Assembly: GCA_958450325.1 (NCBI GenBank) | Contig: OY288243.1 | Span: forward strand, 36,694,678-36,758,677 | Direction: 5' to 3' | Source: Agrostemma githago | Taxonomy: Eukaryota > Streptophyta > Magnoliopsida > Caryophyllales > Caryophyllaceae | Length of the DNA: 64,000 nt | Part shown: piece by piece, positions 1-11,405 of the stretch | Layout: each line of letters begins with the position of its first letter | Position numbering within the stretch: the stretch's first letter is position 1 | The notes under the pieces: generated by a model | What the model was told of the DNA's origin: nothing | Database searches by the model: none | Seen by the model: only the letters and a program-made list of their open reading frames with translations | Position numbers and translations under genes: made by a program

Positions 1-94
1 CTTGAAACAGGTTGGTCTAGAACAACATGATGCTGGGGTTTGCAAATCTGACCATGATCAATTATAAATTTAGTTAATGAAGACATAAATGGAA

Positions 95-1131
95 GGGTTA
101 TTTAACAATAATAATACGAACTATAGGGTTCTTCCCAAAATAATATCAATTTTAATAAATCTGAGAATAATACGTATTATTGGAGTAGTTAAACAAGAGT
201 AGTATAGGTGACCGGCTACCTGTAGAACCCTTCCACCTTTCTTTTTCACCTTTAATTTTATTTAACGGTAATAATACCAACTATGAAGCGTCTTTCGAAA
301 AGAATTCCAATTTTAATAAATCGGGGAATAATACGTATTTTTGGAGTACTAAAACCAGAGTAGTATAGATGATCAGTTGGCGGTACAACCCGTTCACCTT
401 CCTTTTTCGCCTTTTATTTATTTCATATTACTTTAATCATTTTCAATTACTCAAGTGTAGGGGGCATTAAACGTCATTCATGTTCTCCGTCTTCCTCTTT
501 CTTCAAGTCTTGAACCTCATCAAATCTTGCTAACAATACAATCTCACACCAAAATCAACACGTTAATCTAAACGAAACGTATAGAAAAAAAACAGAAGAA
601 AGATGAAGGGTAATGGAGAGAGAGGATGAAGGAGAGAAGTAAGAAGGAGTAGACCTGACAAAAATGACCCGACCCGAATAAGGCAACTGAACTCGACCCG
701 GCACCCGAATTGAAGACTTGATTTTGACCCGTAATCCGAATTGATCTGAGATAACTAGAAACTGACCCGACTATTATTATAGAAAACGAGTCTATATCCC
801 TAAAAAAAAGTTGGAAATAACAAACCCGAGAATGACTCGAACCCGAAATTATCCGACCCGACACGAAGTCAACCCGATTATTATAACTCGTAATTGCCCC
901 GACCCGAAGCTGACCCGACACGGTTCACCCGTTATCCAGGTCTAAGTAGGAGGATGGAGGATAAGTAGCAGGTTAAATATTAATTAGATGACCTGATGTA
1001 GCAGCTTATAAAGTCACTTATACTACTCTTGTTTAATTACTCCAATAATGCGTATTATTCTCAGATTCATTGAAATTGATATTATTTTGTGAAGACGTTC
1101 TAGAGTTGATATTATTGTTGTTAAATAATCT
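95..1131. mobile_element. Non-autonomous MULE-like TIR element, 1037 bp
   Basis: Terminal inverted repeats of roughly 110-120 bp are seen at 95-215 and 1015-1131 (GGGTTATTTAACAATAATAA at the left, its near-complement at the right). They are flanked by a perfect 9-bp direct repeat TAAATGGAA at 86-94 and 1132-1140. Nine-base TSDs are the hallmark of Mutator-like elements. The left arm is partly duplicated: 251-415 repeats the outer arm in the same orientation with substitutions. The interior (640-930) is a run of scattered GACCCGA-type heptamers with no credible gene. It lies about 650 bp upstream of the bHLH coding region and could affect its promoter. Related elements occur at 5616-9039 and 11893-12372. 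Confidence 0.85.
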
Positions 1132-1140
1132 TAAATGGAA

Positions 1141-1793
1141 TTAACGGAATTAAGATGGGTGGCATGTAGTCCCTCAATTTTGTGCACTACCACCTTCCTT
1201 TTCTTCCGTCTCTCTCTATTTCACCTTTTTCTCACTAGAGCTACTTTAAGTCTATCCCCCCAATTTGCTCACTAAAATTCCAGCAGGCAGCAGCCAGGAC
1301 GAAACGAAAAAAAAAAAAATTTAAATTGTATAGAAAACTTATAATCGTTGTTCATTTATTGAGCTGTTTTTATCTATCAAAACTCTGTACAGAATACCGA
1401 GAAGGTTTGCATCTTTCTTTTCATCTACAACTTTCGAAAGATTTATAAGTTGCCATTTTTGTTTTTACTGTTTTTCTGGGTGTGCTGTATTGAATTGGTC
1501 AAATTTGCATGTTAGTTGTAAAAAAAAGGACTGAATTTTGTAATATCTGAAATCAAGTGGGTACTTGCTAGAACTGTTTTTGTACTTCAATGCTATTGGA
1601 ATATGTAAGATCTGAAATCAAGTGGGTACTTGCTAGAACTGAATTTTGTAGTTGTATTTGATTTGGAAAATAAAGTGAGTAGATTTATCTTGGGGGTGGG
1701 GTTTTGACTAAAATGATTGGGGATTTGAGTTAAAGTTTTCCCCTTTTGCTTCATTTAGTTGTGGTAGGATACAAATAGAATTGTGAGGTTCAA
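1141..1793 (+). promoter_or_regulatory. Presumed promoter and 5' leader of the bHLH gene
   Basis: This 650-bp stretch has no coding potential and lies between the MULE-like element and the bHLH start codon. It contains pyrimidine-rich sequence (1190-1260), an A-run (1308-1318) and a 32-bp direct repeat (ATCTGAAATCAAGTGGGTAC... at 1545-1576 and 1610-1641, period 65). The G/T-rich sequence after about 1430 resembles a 5' UTR intron, but I cannot place splice sites or a TATA box with confidence. Confidence 0.4.
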
Positions 1794-4250
1794 ATGGGAG
1801 GTAAAGGGGTAGGTTTGAATGAGGAGGACAATGCTATGATTGCCTCAATATTGGGTACCAAAGCTTGTGATTACTTGGTAGCAAACCCTCATATCGCTGA
1901 AACTTTATTGGTGAGTGCTGAAAATAGTGAAAACATTCAGAATAAGTTGGCCGATATTGTTGAGAGGCCAAATACCGCAAATTTTAGCTGGAATTATGGT
2001 TTTTTCTGGCAAATTTCAAGGTCTAAGGCAGGGAAGTTGATTTTAAGCTGGGGGGATGGTTACTGTAGGGAGCCAAATGAAGGGGAAGAATCCGAAGCCA
2101 CCCGGTTTATGAAATACCGGGTTGAGGATGACGGTCAACAGAAGATTAGAAAGAGGGTCCTTCAGAAATTGAACACATTGTTTGGAGGTTCTGATGATGA
2201 TAATTTAGCCTTAAAGTTGGATATGGTTACTGATATGGAGATGTTGTTTTTGGTTTCTATGTATTTTTCGTTTCCTGAGAGTAAAGGGGGTCCGGGGAGA
2301 TGTTTTTCCTCGGGGAATCATCTCTGGGAGGCGGATTTGTTAGGCTCCAGGTGTGATTATTGTGTTCGGGCATTTTTGGCCAAGTCAGCAGCTATTCGAA
2401 CTGTGGTTTTGATTCCCATGGAGTTTGGGGTTGTTGAATTGGGGTCTGTGAGACCCATGGTAGAGAATCCGGATCTATTGAGAGCGTTAAAATTTGCCTT
2501 TTCATCTGCATCTTTGTTTATTCGAGCAAAACCACCTCAAGTTTTGCCTCTATTAACTCCAAAGACTGAGAAAGACGATCCGGCTCCTCTCATTGCTTCA
2601 AATACTGGCCTTTCTCTTGTATCTGGCCCTGCAGTTTCTGCATCAATAGCAGCTCATTCATCGATGCCGGATAGAGTACCTTTTCATGGCCGGGTTCAAT
2701 CTGCAATACCAGTTCACGTGACGGTTCCATCACCAACAGCTCCTCAGGGATCGTTTCCATCACCAACAGCTGCTCATGGGTCTTTTCCATCGCCAACACC
2801 TGCTCAAGTTTCGGCACCATCCCCAACACCTTCTCACTCATCCATGCCAGCTCGAGCATCTCTTCATGGGTCATTACAATCCCCTACAACTTCTCATTCA
2901 TCAATGCCAGCTAGAGTACCTCTCCATGGACCAGTACAATCCCCTTCAAATTCTCTTTCATCAATGCCAGTTCGAGCACCTCTTCATGGATCAACACAAT
3001 CCCCTACAACTTCCCATTCATCAATGCCAGCACGAACACCGGTTTACGGCTCAGCTCCGTCCCAAATACCAGCCCACAGGTCAGCTCCTTCCTCAGTTTT
3101 TGCTCAGGGTTCGACTTCATCCCCAATACTTGCTAACGAGTCTGTACTGTCCCCAGTAGTCACACACGGGCAGGTACCATCCTCAGTACCTGCCTTTTGT
3201 TCGTTATCAGCACCACCTGCCTCAACAGCCGATCCTTTTGCGAATTTGAGATTTGTTAATAAAGTAGATGAGCTCCCAAAAATTTTTGGACAGAATCTGA
3301 GCACAACAGGCCGGCCTCAGTTCAGGGAGAAACTTGCTGTTAGGAAGGTGGAAGATAGAACTTGGGATCCTCACGCTAATGGAAACAAACTTTCTTGTAC
3401 CACACAAAGGCACCCAATGAAAGGCCTACAAAACCCTAGCTTGACAAGCATTCCCGGTGTACACCATGCAACATCCTCAGAGATTTATAGCCCTCAGAAC
3501 TCAAGGCTGCAAGATTTTGTGAATGGTATTCGTAGTGAATACCGTCAGACCTTGTCGCAATCGAAATCACAATCCCAACCCCACCTCCAAAAGCCAGCTC
3601 AAATGGAGATTGATTTCACGGTAGCAACATCAGGGCCTCCCGTGATTTCTCAAGCTGGTAGTGGCGATTCAGAGTACTCTGACATGGAAGCATCTGGCAG
3701 AGAATTTGGCATGTCAAATGATTCAAAACCCCGGAAAAGGGGTCGGAAACCAGCAAATGGGCAAGAGGAACCGCTTAATCACGTCGAGGCTGAAAGACAA
3801 AGAAGGGAGAAGCTTAATCAAAGGTTTTATGCTCTGCGGGCCGTTGTGCCCAACATATCTAGGATGGACAAAGCCTCTTTACTTGGAGATGCTGTCTCAT
3901 ATATTACTGAGCTGCAGAAAAGGCTTAAAGATTTGGAATCAGAACAGGAGAGGGACAGTGCCACGTCACAAGAGGATATATCTCCTGCTGACACAGAACA
4001 ATCTCAAGCCCCTGTTGCTGATGTCGAAATCCAGGCAATAAATGATGAGGTTGTCGTGAGAGTAAGCTGTCCCCTGGATTTACACCCTGTATCACAAGTC
4101 ATTCAGGCATTCAAGGACGAGGAGATTAGAGTTCTCGATTCAAAGCTTGCTACAGGTACTGATACCGTCTTTCATTCGTTTGTGATCAAGTCTGAACGTT
4201 CCGAACAATTGTCGAAGGAAAAACTAATGGCAGCGTTGTCGAATGAATAG
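1794..4250 (+). CDS. bHLH-MYC transcription factor, bHLH13/JAM-like (818 aa)
   Basis: The gene encodes a nuclear bHLH-MYC factor. The N-terminal bHLH-MYC_N domain (about residues 14-235) has the family signatures NFSWNYGFFWQISRSKAGK and GDGYCREP. The DNA-binding bHLH lies at about 660-710 (basic region HVEAERQRREKLNQRF, with the H-E-R residues that read E/G-box DNA), preceded by a KPRKRGRKP basic stretch. An ACT-like C-terminal domain follows (about 735-815). N-terminal wording matches Arabidopsis bHLH13/bHLH3 (JAM) factors, which oppose MYC2 in jasmonate signalling; this role is inferred. A single exon is normal for the clade. The protein is longer than the usual 450-600 aa because residues 285-470 are an expanded Ser/Pro-rich repeat. 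The start is the first ATG matching the family N-terminus. The stop is TAG at 4248-4250. Confidence 0.9.
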   Translation: MGGKGVGLNEEDNAMIASILGTKACDYLVANPHIAETLLVSAENSENIQNKLADIVERPNTANFSWNYGFFWQISRSKAGKLILSWGDGYCREPNEGEESEATRFMKYRVEDDGQQKIRKRVLQKLNTLFGGSDDDNLALKLDMVTDMEMLFLVSMYFSFPESKGGPGRCFSSGNHLWEADLLGSRCDYCVRAFLAKSAAIRTVVLIPMEFGVVELGSVRPMVENPDLLRALKFAFSSASLFIRAKPPQVLPLLTPKTEKDDPAPLIASNTGLSLVSGPAVSASIAAHSSMPDRVPFHGRVQSAIPVHVTVPSPTAPQGSFPSPTAAHGSFPSPTPAQVSAPSPTPSHSSMPARASLHGSLQSPTTSHSSMPARVPLHGPVQSPSNSLSSMPVRAPLHGSTQSPTTSHSSMPARTPVYGSAPSQIPAHRSAPSSVFAQGSTSSPILANESVLSPVVTHGQVPSSVPAFCSLSAPPASTADPFANLRFVNKVDELPKIFGQNLSTTGRPQFREKLAVRKVEDRTWDPHANGNKLSCTTQRHPMKGLQNPSLTSIPGVHHATSSEIYSPQNSRLQDFVNGIRSEYRQTLSQSKSQSQPHLQKPAQMEIDFTVATSGPPVISQAGSGDSEYSDMEASGREFGMSNDSKPRKRGRKPANGQEEPLNHVEAERQRREKLNQRFYALRAVVPNISRMDKASLLGDAVSYITELQKRLKDLESEQERDSATSQEDISPADTEQSQAPVADVEIQAINDEVVVRVSCPLDLHPVSQVIQAFKDEEIRVLDSKLATGTDTVFHSFVIKSERSEQLSKEKLMAALSNE
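2655..3215 (+). repeat. In-frame coding minisatellite in the bHLH gene (30/60-bp units)
   Basis: Translated, this segment holds about four 20-residue units of the form SHSSMPARxPLHGSxQSPTT and several 10-residue half-units of the form SPTPAHGSFP. Unit boundaries stay in frame, so the array lengthens a disordered Ser/Pro linker between the MYC_N domain and the bHLH without breaking it. DNA units are about 60 and 30 bp and diverge by scattered substitutions. Expansion of this linker explains the unusual protein length. Confidence 0.85.
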
Positions 4251-4869
4251 AAGCTCTTCCAAACCCCCTCATGAACTGGGGAATAGAAGCTCTAGTTTAT
4301 CCTGATTACTCCTGGTTGGGATTAGTAAAGCATAGTTTAGAGTAAAAGACCCAGTTATAGCTTCTGCAGATGTTTAATTTTGCAGCAAGTGTTTAGAGAA
4401 ATAGACAGCGCAAACAAGTGGCTGATAGAAGTATAGTATTCTATAATTGACATCAGTAGAATTACGGAATTTGTTGTATTTTGTGCATATGTAAACATAT
4501 GTTCATATTTTGAAACAAAATTGTAGGCTAAACTCCCTCTCTCTTATTACTTATTACTAGAACTACAGTTTTGCTGTGATGTATGTCGGAAATAGCTTTG
4601 CTTGCTTACGGTTGGTAGGGACGAAGCCATGATTTAATTTTGCATAGGGCCAAAATTTAACATGACTATATATTAAGAAAATGAGGATGCGTATATGATC
4701 GCAATATAAGCATAAATATTTTCAAGCTTCATAAATAGTCGGTATTGATTAAATGTGTCCCAAACAAACTAATGAAGTGCACAAATTAAATTTAATCAAA
4801 TTTATCTATAATAGAACTATCATCTATTTTGAGTCTCGAAGTTCATCTATAATTGAATCAATGTTGAAC
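4251..4869 (+). other. 3' UTR and downstream flank of the bHLH gene
   Basis: No reading frame of interest is present. The sequence becomes A/T-rich after 4430 (ATGTAAACATATGTTCATATTTTG near 4490), which is typical of a plant 3' end, but no single polyadenylation signal stands out. It ends at the hAT-like element. Confidence 0.4.
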
Positions 4870-4877
4870 GTTTTCGC

Positions 4878-5470
4878 CTAGGTTGCACGGACACTCCTCC
4901 AAACCGTTGTGTCGTGTCGAACACCCGTGTCGGACACCGACACACGTCGGACACACGACAATACGTCTCGGACACCTGAAAAAATGTGTCCGGTTTTTTT
5001 AATTTATTTAGAGACGTGTCGGACACGTTTCATGTTATTTCGAGACGTGTCGGACACGATTCATACTATTTGGAGACTCATTGGACACACTTTGCGTTGT
5101 TTATGAATTTGTGGACTTTAATAAAACGACAATATTATATATTTATAGGGTTACTTGATATTATAAATGTTAATTAATTAATCTTTAGGAGTATATTACA
5201 ATAGTATAACTGTTTGAGCTTTTTAAGATTTGATTTAAACTTTGAGTTTATAAGACTTTAATTTTTGTTTTGTTATTTTACGATAATTGCGATAGTTTAA
5301 GTAATCAAACCTATATTTTAGGTATAAAAATCTTCAAATTTTCTTTGTTTAAATATGTATATTGATTTTTTTTTTCCTGCCGTGTCCGTGTCCTATAAAT
5401 TTTCGAATGCCGTGTCCCGTGTCCGATACGTCTCCGTGTCCGTGTCCGTGTCAGTGTCTGTGCAACCTAG
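4878..5470. mobile_element. hAT-like MITE, 593 bp
   Basis: The ends are CTAGGTTGCACGGACACT and the complement of CTAGGTTGCACAGACACT, giving an 18-bp inverted repeat with one mismatch. An 8-bp direct duplication GTTTTCGC flanks it at 4870-4877 and 5471-5478, which is the hAT superfamily TSD length. Subterminal regions are full of CGTGTC/GACACG repeats (for example 4910-4990 and 5380-5460), as in many hAT elements where the transposase binds repeated subterminal motifs. There is no transposase gene, so it is non-autonomous. Confidence 0.85.
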
Positions 5471-5615
5471 GTTTTCGCTATATGCCCATCTTAAAACTAA
5501 AATGGATCAAAGGTCATCAAACAATTATCAATTCTTATTTTAAATAAAAATCAAACTAAAAAAATGCCAATTCTACCCACTACACGCCTCAATTGTCATC
5601 TTTACATTTTCTTTA

Positions 5616-8600
5616 GGGTTATTTAACAAGAATAATACCAACTATGGGTGATATTCCATGAATAAAACCAACTTTGATTAATACGGGAATAAAACCGTGT
5701 ATGAGAGAAATTATACGGGAATGAAATAGCCTCTTAAATGACCGGATGAAGTCGGTTTTTGTGGGTCTGTAGACACCCGCATTTTGCCTGCTAGTGTCTG
5801 CAACAGTTTCCAACAAAATACCCGATGATGATCAGACGCGAACATGACCTAATACGCTCAATTTTGGACTCGGAATCAATAGTATTTGACGCGAGCTTTT
5901 AGCGGAGTAAAAATCTCACCAAACTGACCTGAAATTCAGGCCCAGTGGGTTGTTCCAATCAAATAAGATTAATTTGGGTCAAAACCGACGCCGAGGGTAA
6001 ATCCGTCTTTTGGCGACCGGGTCAAAACCCGGTTAGAGACAAAACCGACACAAAAATATCAGCTAGAAAAGAACCCAAGCTATTAAACCTCTTCATTAGA
6101 GATAAAACTTTATCTCTAAAACCCTTACATCCGTCCAGACCCACTCGATCGAGTGGATTCAGCCCACTCGGTCGAGTAGGCTCGCAAAAACCCGTTGAAC
6201 CGGCATCAGACCGGGCACTCGATCGAGTGCAACGCATCACTCGATCGAGTGACTCCTTTTCTATCCAAAACCGACCTCTTTTTCTATCTAGAACCGGGTA
6301 CCTTTTCTATCCAAAACTGGGGTATTTTCTTTTAAATACCCCACCCCCCTCAACACAATTCACAACCAGAAATTTCAGCAATCCTAGGCAAACTATACAC
6401 CCATACAATCCCGATCTTTCCTCTAGAAATCCTTTAGGAAACTCGAACAAACCGATCTCATACAAACACCTTAACTCTTCCTATATCCTCGTTACTCCCG
6501 CGCAAACGCCGTTACTACGAGTCCATAATCGAGGCCGAAATTAGCATGTAGGTTGAGGGTGTTACAAAATCCCGCTTTCTCTCTTTCTCTTCTTCTCCCT
6601 CTCGTCTTTCTCGTCCTTTTTCCTTTTTTTTTTCGTTATTTCATTTTTTTTCGTTATCGTTATAATTAGATATAAACATCGTATACAATCACATAAAATT
6701 CAAAACAAATTTCATATCGAGTATACCTAAAGACAAATCCCGTTCTAAGATCCTCCTAATCCCTTTACGAGTCGTAACAGAGGTGGCACCCTTTCGAGGA
6801 GCGCCTTCCTAAACACTCAAGGGCCCAGTGCGATCGCGGATATTTGTCGTTAGGTGCACTAGATCTTTTTTTAAGGTTAGAACGAAACCTGTTGATGCAG
6901 ATCGAACATCACATAATCTGCAAGGATTAATTATGATGTCGTGACGCGGAGGGAATCAACTTTCGCTCTAATCAAACAAATAAAACGTTATTCTTAAGAT
7001 GCGATATCGACTCCGTAGTCGAATATTATGTCTAAAGGAATTAATCGATAAACTGTATTAGCACGAACCCGTTGACGCCGAAATAATTGTCACATGGTCC
7101 GAAAGGACTAATTACGACATTACGACGCAGAGGGAATTATTTCATCCTAATTCAGTTTAAAACGATTCATAACGTCTTTTCTAAATTCCCGATAATCGAT
7201 CTCGTAATAATAGCATACATATTACGAGCATCAAAAATTAAGTCGGGTATAAATTACATCTATGTTTTTACGCGACTTGATAAATTATCGATTTAAAACT
7301 AATACAAATTCAAAATCAGCGCCTTTCTCGAAACGAACTGATGTTCGTATAGGGGGCACTCGATCGAGTGCCTTAGCCCACTCGATCAAGTGGCACCCCA
7401 AAAACAAGGCAGAAGGTTTTTCCGAGGACCACTCGATCGAGTCCTCCCTATGACTCGATCGAGTGGCCCCTGTCACGCCAAAATCGTGAGCCTTCAACAT
7501 ATTTCAAGTCTCGACAAAACTTTTTTACGACTTCAGTCAACACGTGACAAGTTTATCACGTGATTTACTCTTTTCAAAACCATGCATCATATCGTCTCAT
7601 ATCATCTAATCTATTTTCAACCCGTTATTATCGTTACTAACTCAATTATTTCTACTTTCGCGCCTTTATTTTCGTTGTTTGTTTTATTGTATTAAAAGGA
7701 ACTTCACATGCTAAAATAACTTCGACGTTAGTTTAGATGCATTAAACGACATAGTTAAACATAATTCACATGTTTAGTTCAAAAAGCATTGTTTGCATAA
7801 CATTCAACCGTCAAACTAGCACGCGTACACGAAAAACGAACGATATCTACGTAGAGGCCGCTAAGAGCGGGCGGGGTTGGGTGTCCTTTGTAGGCTTCTC
7901 AACACGTATCCTCACCCTTTACTCAGAACCATGGTTTCCGGATGTCCGAAACCGTTGACACACGAGAGTCATTCAATACATGATTTCCGATAACTCGGCG
8001 TCGGTATCGTAATGCAAAGGGACGAACCCTAAACTCTAGCATTGAAAGCGGGCCGTGCTTTGTGCACAAAACGCCTAAATGTAGAGTGGGTTCGAACGGG
8101 TCCGAATTCTCACAAAATTCGGTGGCGACTCCTAATTAGATTTAAATTTCAACCCGAGATCAATCTTGCCATGAGATTAATTCGCCTCCCCAAACCCGCG
8201 CGTGGCCGCGTCGGGGTGGACCTATGTCATGTCCACAGGGTCCCATACTATTAATAAACACAACTTCATCTTCTTCATTGACACAACAAACTTCATTTTT
8301 CCCTAAATCAAATTCTCTCTCCTAAACCATAATTTTTCCAAATCCATGGGTGACCCATCAAATTCACGTTCTTCGAATTCATGGGGATCAAATTCGAAAG
8401 ATTTTTCTGCAACCACAAGTCTCCATGGATCAACCTACGTTTTCAATCAAACCAATTAAAAAGACACTAATTCGGCACTTAAAGCCTTTAATTAAGTCCA
8501 GAATAAGAAACCCTAAATGAAACCTAGAATACGAAAAACCCAGAAAAATCGATTTGGGGGTAATGAAAACAATGCTCATCGTTGACATTGCCGACGCAAA

Positions 8601-9039
8601 TGATTGAGGAATGAAATTCTATAACCCTGAAAATGAATTTTCGACAATATTAATGGTAATTACTTATAAATACAGACGAACAAAAGTTTGAAGAAGATAA
8701 ATAAACAAAAGTTTTGAAAAACAATTACCTTCCGCAAGATGAATTGAGGAAGATGAAGATGAAGTGAATGATGAATAGAGGAAGAAGAAGGTGGCGTTTT
8801 GAAGTGAAGGAGAAGGAGAAGAAGATGAAGTTTGAAGTTTAAACATTTACATTTAATACTCTACTGTTAGCCAATAATACTTGTATTAGGGAAATTTTGA
8901 CATGTGTAGGCGGTAGCCAATTAGAGTATTTCATTTCCGTATAATTTCTCTCATACATGGTTTTATTCTCGTATTAATCAAAGTTGGTTTTATTCATGGA
9001 ATACCACCCATAGTTGGTATTATTCCTGTTAAATAACCC
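5616..9039. mobile_element. MULE-like TIR element containing a nested solo LTR
   Basis: Inverted termini of about 125 bp (GGGTTATTTAACAAGAATAA at the left, matching complement ending at 9039) are flanked by a perfect 9-bp duplication TTTTCTTTA at 5607-5615 and 9040-9048. Without the nested LTR (5768-8237 plus one 5-bp TSD) the element is about 950 bp, close to the 1037 bp of the related element at 95-1131. The remaining interior (8243-8910) has no gene I recognise. It is non-autonomous. Confidence 0.88.
5768..8237 (+). mobile_element. Solo Tat-type LTR (2470 bp) with 5-bp TSD
   Basis: It starts TGTAGACACCCGCATTTTGC and ends CTATGTCATGTCCACA, the same ends as the LTRs of the complete element at 37286-53970. 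It is flanked by the 5-bp duplication GGGTC (5763-5767 and 8238-8242). No internal region is present, so this is a solo LTR left by LTR-LTR recombination. It carries the same CTCGATCGAG palindromes (about 6145-6245 and 7355-7465) but only one copy of the downstream palindrome block, against two in the complete element. The rest of the sequence is alignable but clearly diverged, so this is an older or different subfamily. Confidence 0.9.
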
Positions 9040-9048
9040 TTTTCTTTA

Positions 9049-10600
9049 TACTTTGATGGTAGGATTTGTCGTGAATCCCACCGATCAAATAATTAACCAA
9101 CTAGACCTAACGGTAGTTAGGGTAAGTCGGGTCCTGTCCACGGAGAGGGTGTCGCAAGGTTTAGACTAGGCCCACCTAAAACGAGACTACGCTACCAAAC
9201 AAACACAAAGAGCTACTACTTGGTGAATTATGATGAGAGGAGAAGTAGGAAGTTGAATAACAATGAACTAGGTTACACAAGGCTAAAATAGAATGACTAA
9301 ACACAAACCAACTAGCAAACTAAAGAAATGAGACTAACTAATAAGATGAATCAAATATGAAGAAGAGGTGGGTTAGGTCGGGTTCATAAGTGTAGTAGGG
9401 TGACTTGGGTGGTCAAGGGTGTAGGTGCCTCCTAATTGCTAGATTCGGTCCGGGCTGTCGCAACTTAAACCGATGTCAAGGTGGGTTCGCGCTTGATGAC
9501 GTCTAAACCCTAGTCCACATGGTATGTATAATGACTATTCTCAACATGACCACATACTAGACAAACAATGAGTAGAGGAAGACTAGCATGAGAAGCATGG
9601 CCACTACAACTCAAACAAGCATTTCAACAAACACATGGTGTGCCAAGTATGTGACTAACAATAAAGATTCACCCTTTACCCCTAATCAAACCCTAATCAC
9701 CCATATTCTACCCTTAATCCCCCTACTAACCCACAAGAAAACTACTCACTCATAATCATACTAACTACAACAATGAAGAGAGAAAACAACATCACAAACA
9801 TCAAAACATTCATGGTGAACAATCAAGAACAATAAACAATAATCAATGATTAAAACTTGATGATAAAACAAAGATTAAGAGAAGAGAAATTATACCCACT
9901 ACAATTAGATGAAAAAGATGAGAACTTGAATTAATAAGAAACCCAAATAAAACCCCAAGGTTGTCAATCTTGGATGAGTCTTCAAGAATCTTCTTAATTA
10001 CAAGACTAATTAACCAAGATTAACTAATGATTAAAGGAAGATTAAAACTAATGAGAGGAGAACTAAATCTAGGGTTTATAACTTGTAGAGAGGCTTAAGA
10101 TAGTCTAGGGTAAGGTAAGATACATAAAGAATACAAGAGGGAAGTATTTTTAGGGGTACAAGAATGAAGGAGGAGGAAAATAAGAGTTCCGGCTACAGCG
10201 AGTTGGTCCCGACCGGGACGGGATTGGTCCCGACCGGGATGGTCTGATCCCGACCGGGACGGGTCGGTCCCGACCGGGAGGGGTCCAAAACAGTAGCATG
10301 GCAATTCGTGCACCTCATCCCGGACGGGTTGAGGCCATACCCGTCGGGGATGAGTCTTGTAGGCCTCCAATATGATCTTTTGGTTCCTCCTTGCTTCTCA
10401 TGGACTTCTCATCGATTCTCGGGACTCGGGATCGGGTCTCGGAGGCTCGGGATTGGGTCCCAAGGTCTCGGGGTCTAATCCAAGGCATCGAGTGATCGTT
10501 CCTCCGCTTCGTTGGCTTCGAAAAGTGTATGTATTGAGTCGGAATCACTCCAACTCTTCACGAATGGTCTCGGGAACCTGAAACGAGATAGAGGAAGCAT
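9049..10600. other. Probable LTR or LARD-like repeat fragment, no genes
   Basis: This stretch has no coding capacity and repeat-like composition (A-rich 9220-10090, then G/C-rich). It contains the 20-bp-period TCCCGACCGGGA array at 10207-10279. I see no matching terminal repeats within the window, so its limits and class are uncertain. The flavour resembles large non-autonomous LTR elements of plants. Confidence 0.3.
10207..10279. repeat. Four near-palindromic TCCCGACCGGGA units, ~20-bp period
   Basis: Perfect copies of TCCCGACCGGGA start at 10207, 10228, 10248 and 10268. A degenerate copy (TCCCGGACGGGT) follows near 10318. The unit is self-complementary except for its centre, so each can form a short hairpin or bind a dimeric protein. 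It resembles in design, not in sequence, the CTCGATCGAG clusters of the Tat LTRs. Confidence 0.85.
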
Positions 10601-10971
10601 AAGTAGCCCATGAACCGCTCCCAAGGAGCGATTCCGCAAGGAAATGGGACCAAAACACTACGAAATAGGCACTACAAACTACACTTATCATACTTCATCT
10701 CATTCATTCAATTCTTTATACTCACTATAAATGGACAATCCAATCAATTCTTTACATTCCCCTTTTGGCAAAACACTTTACCTTATATATCTCATATCCT
10801 TACCCTATTTACACAAAATACCACTACTTTTTCCTTACATTAAGTTTGGTATACCCATAAAACAATTTGATTTACTAATAATACTCTTAGTTTTATCACT
10901 TTTATTAAAAGTGGTGAAAAAACCAATGTCAAAGGATTGAATGGATGGGAGGGAGTATTAACTAAAAAGTA

Positions 10972-11228
10972 CTCTCTTCGATTCATTTGATTATTTACGT
11001 TTGTTTTATCACACTTACTGATGCGAGTTTTGTTTTGTTTATATTGTTATTTACACAATATTAAAAATCGTAAAAGTTTGATATTCCTAATGTACTCATT
11101 AAGACGATTAAAATAAGATCCCACATGACTATGTTTTAAGTTACATACTTAAAATTTTATTAGAGATTCTCTCCACCCATGAATAGTTTCAAAAAAAAAA
11201 CGTAAAGAAACAAAAGAATCGAAAGGAA
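10972..11228. mobile_element. Stowaway-like MITE, 257 bp
   Basis: Inverted ends CTCTCTTCGATTCATTTGAT at the left and ACAAAAGAATCGAAAGGAA at the right are flanked by TA (10970-10971 and 11229-11230). TA target sites and CTCYCT-type termini match Tc1/mariner-derived Stowaway MITEs. There is no coding sequence. Confidence 0.65.
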
Positions 11229-11405
11229 TATGTAAATTATCCTTTGTCAATTTTCTAGCAAATCTACTTCTACACCCTTTTTACTACTTGTCAATTTGTC
11301 GGAAGAATATCAGAGAGTTCAGAGTTGTTCTGTCAAATCCAACTCTTTTCTTTGTTTCTTAGTAATTGATTATTTTTTATTTCTACAATTCTACCTACCA
11401 AAGTA

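Noticed and set aside
2590..2874. Minus-strand frame opposite the bHLH repeat
   Set aside because: Shadow of the Ser/Pro-coding minisatellite.
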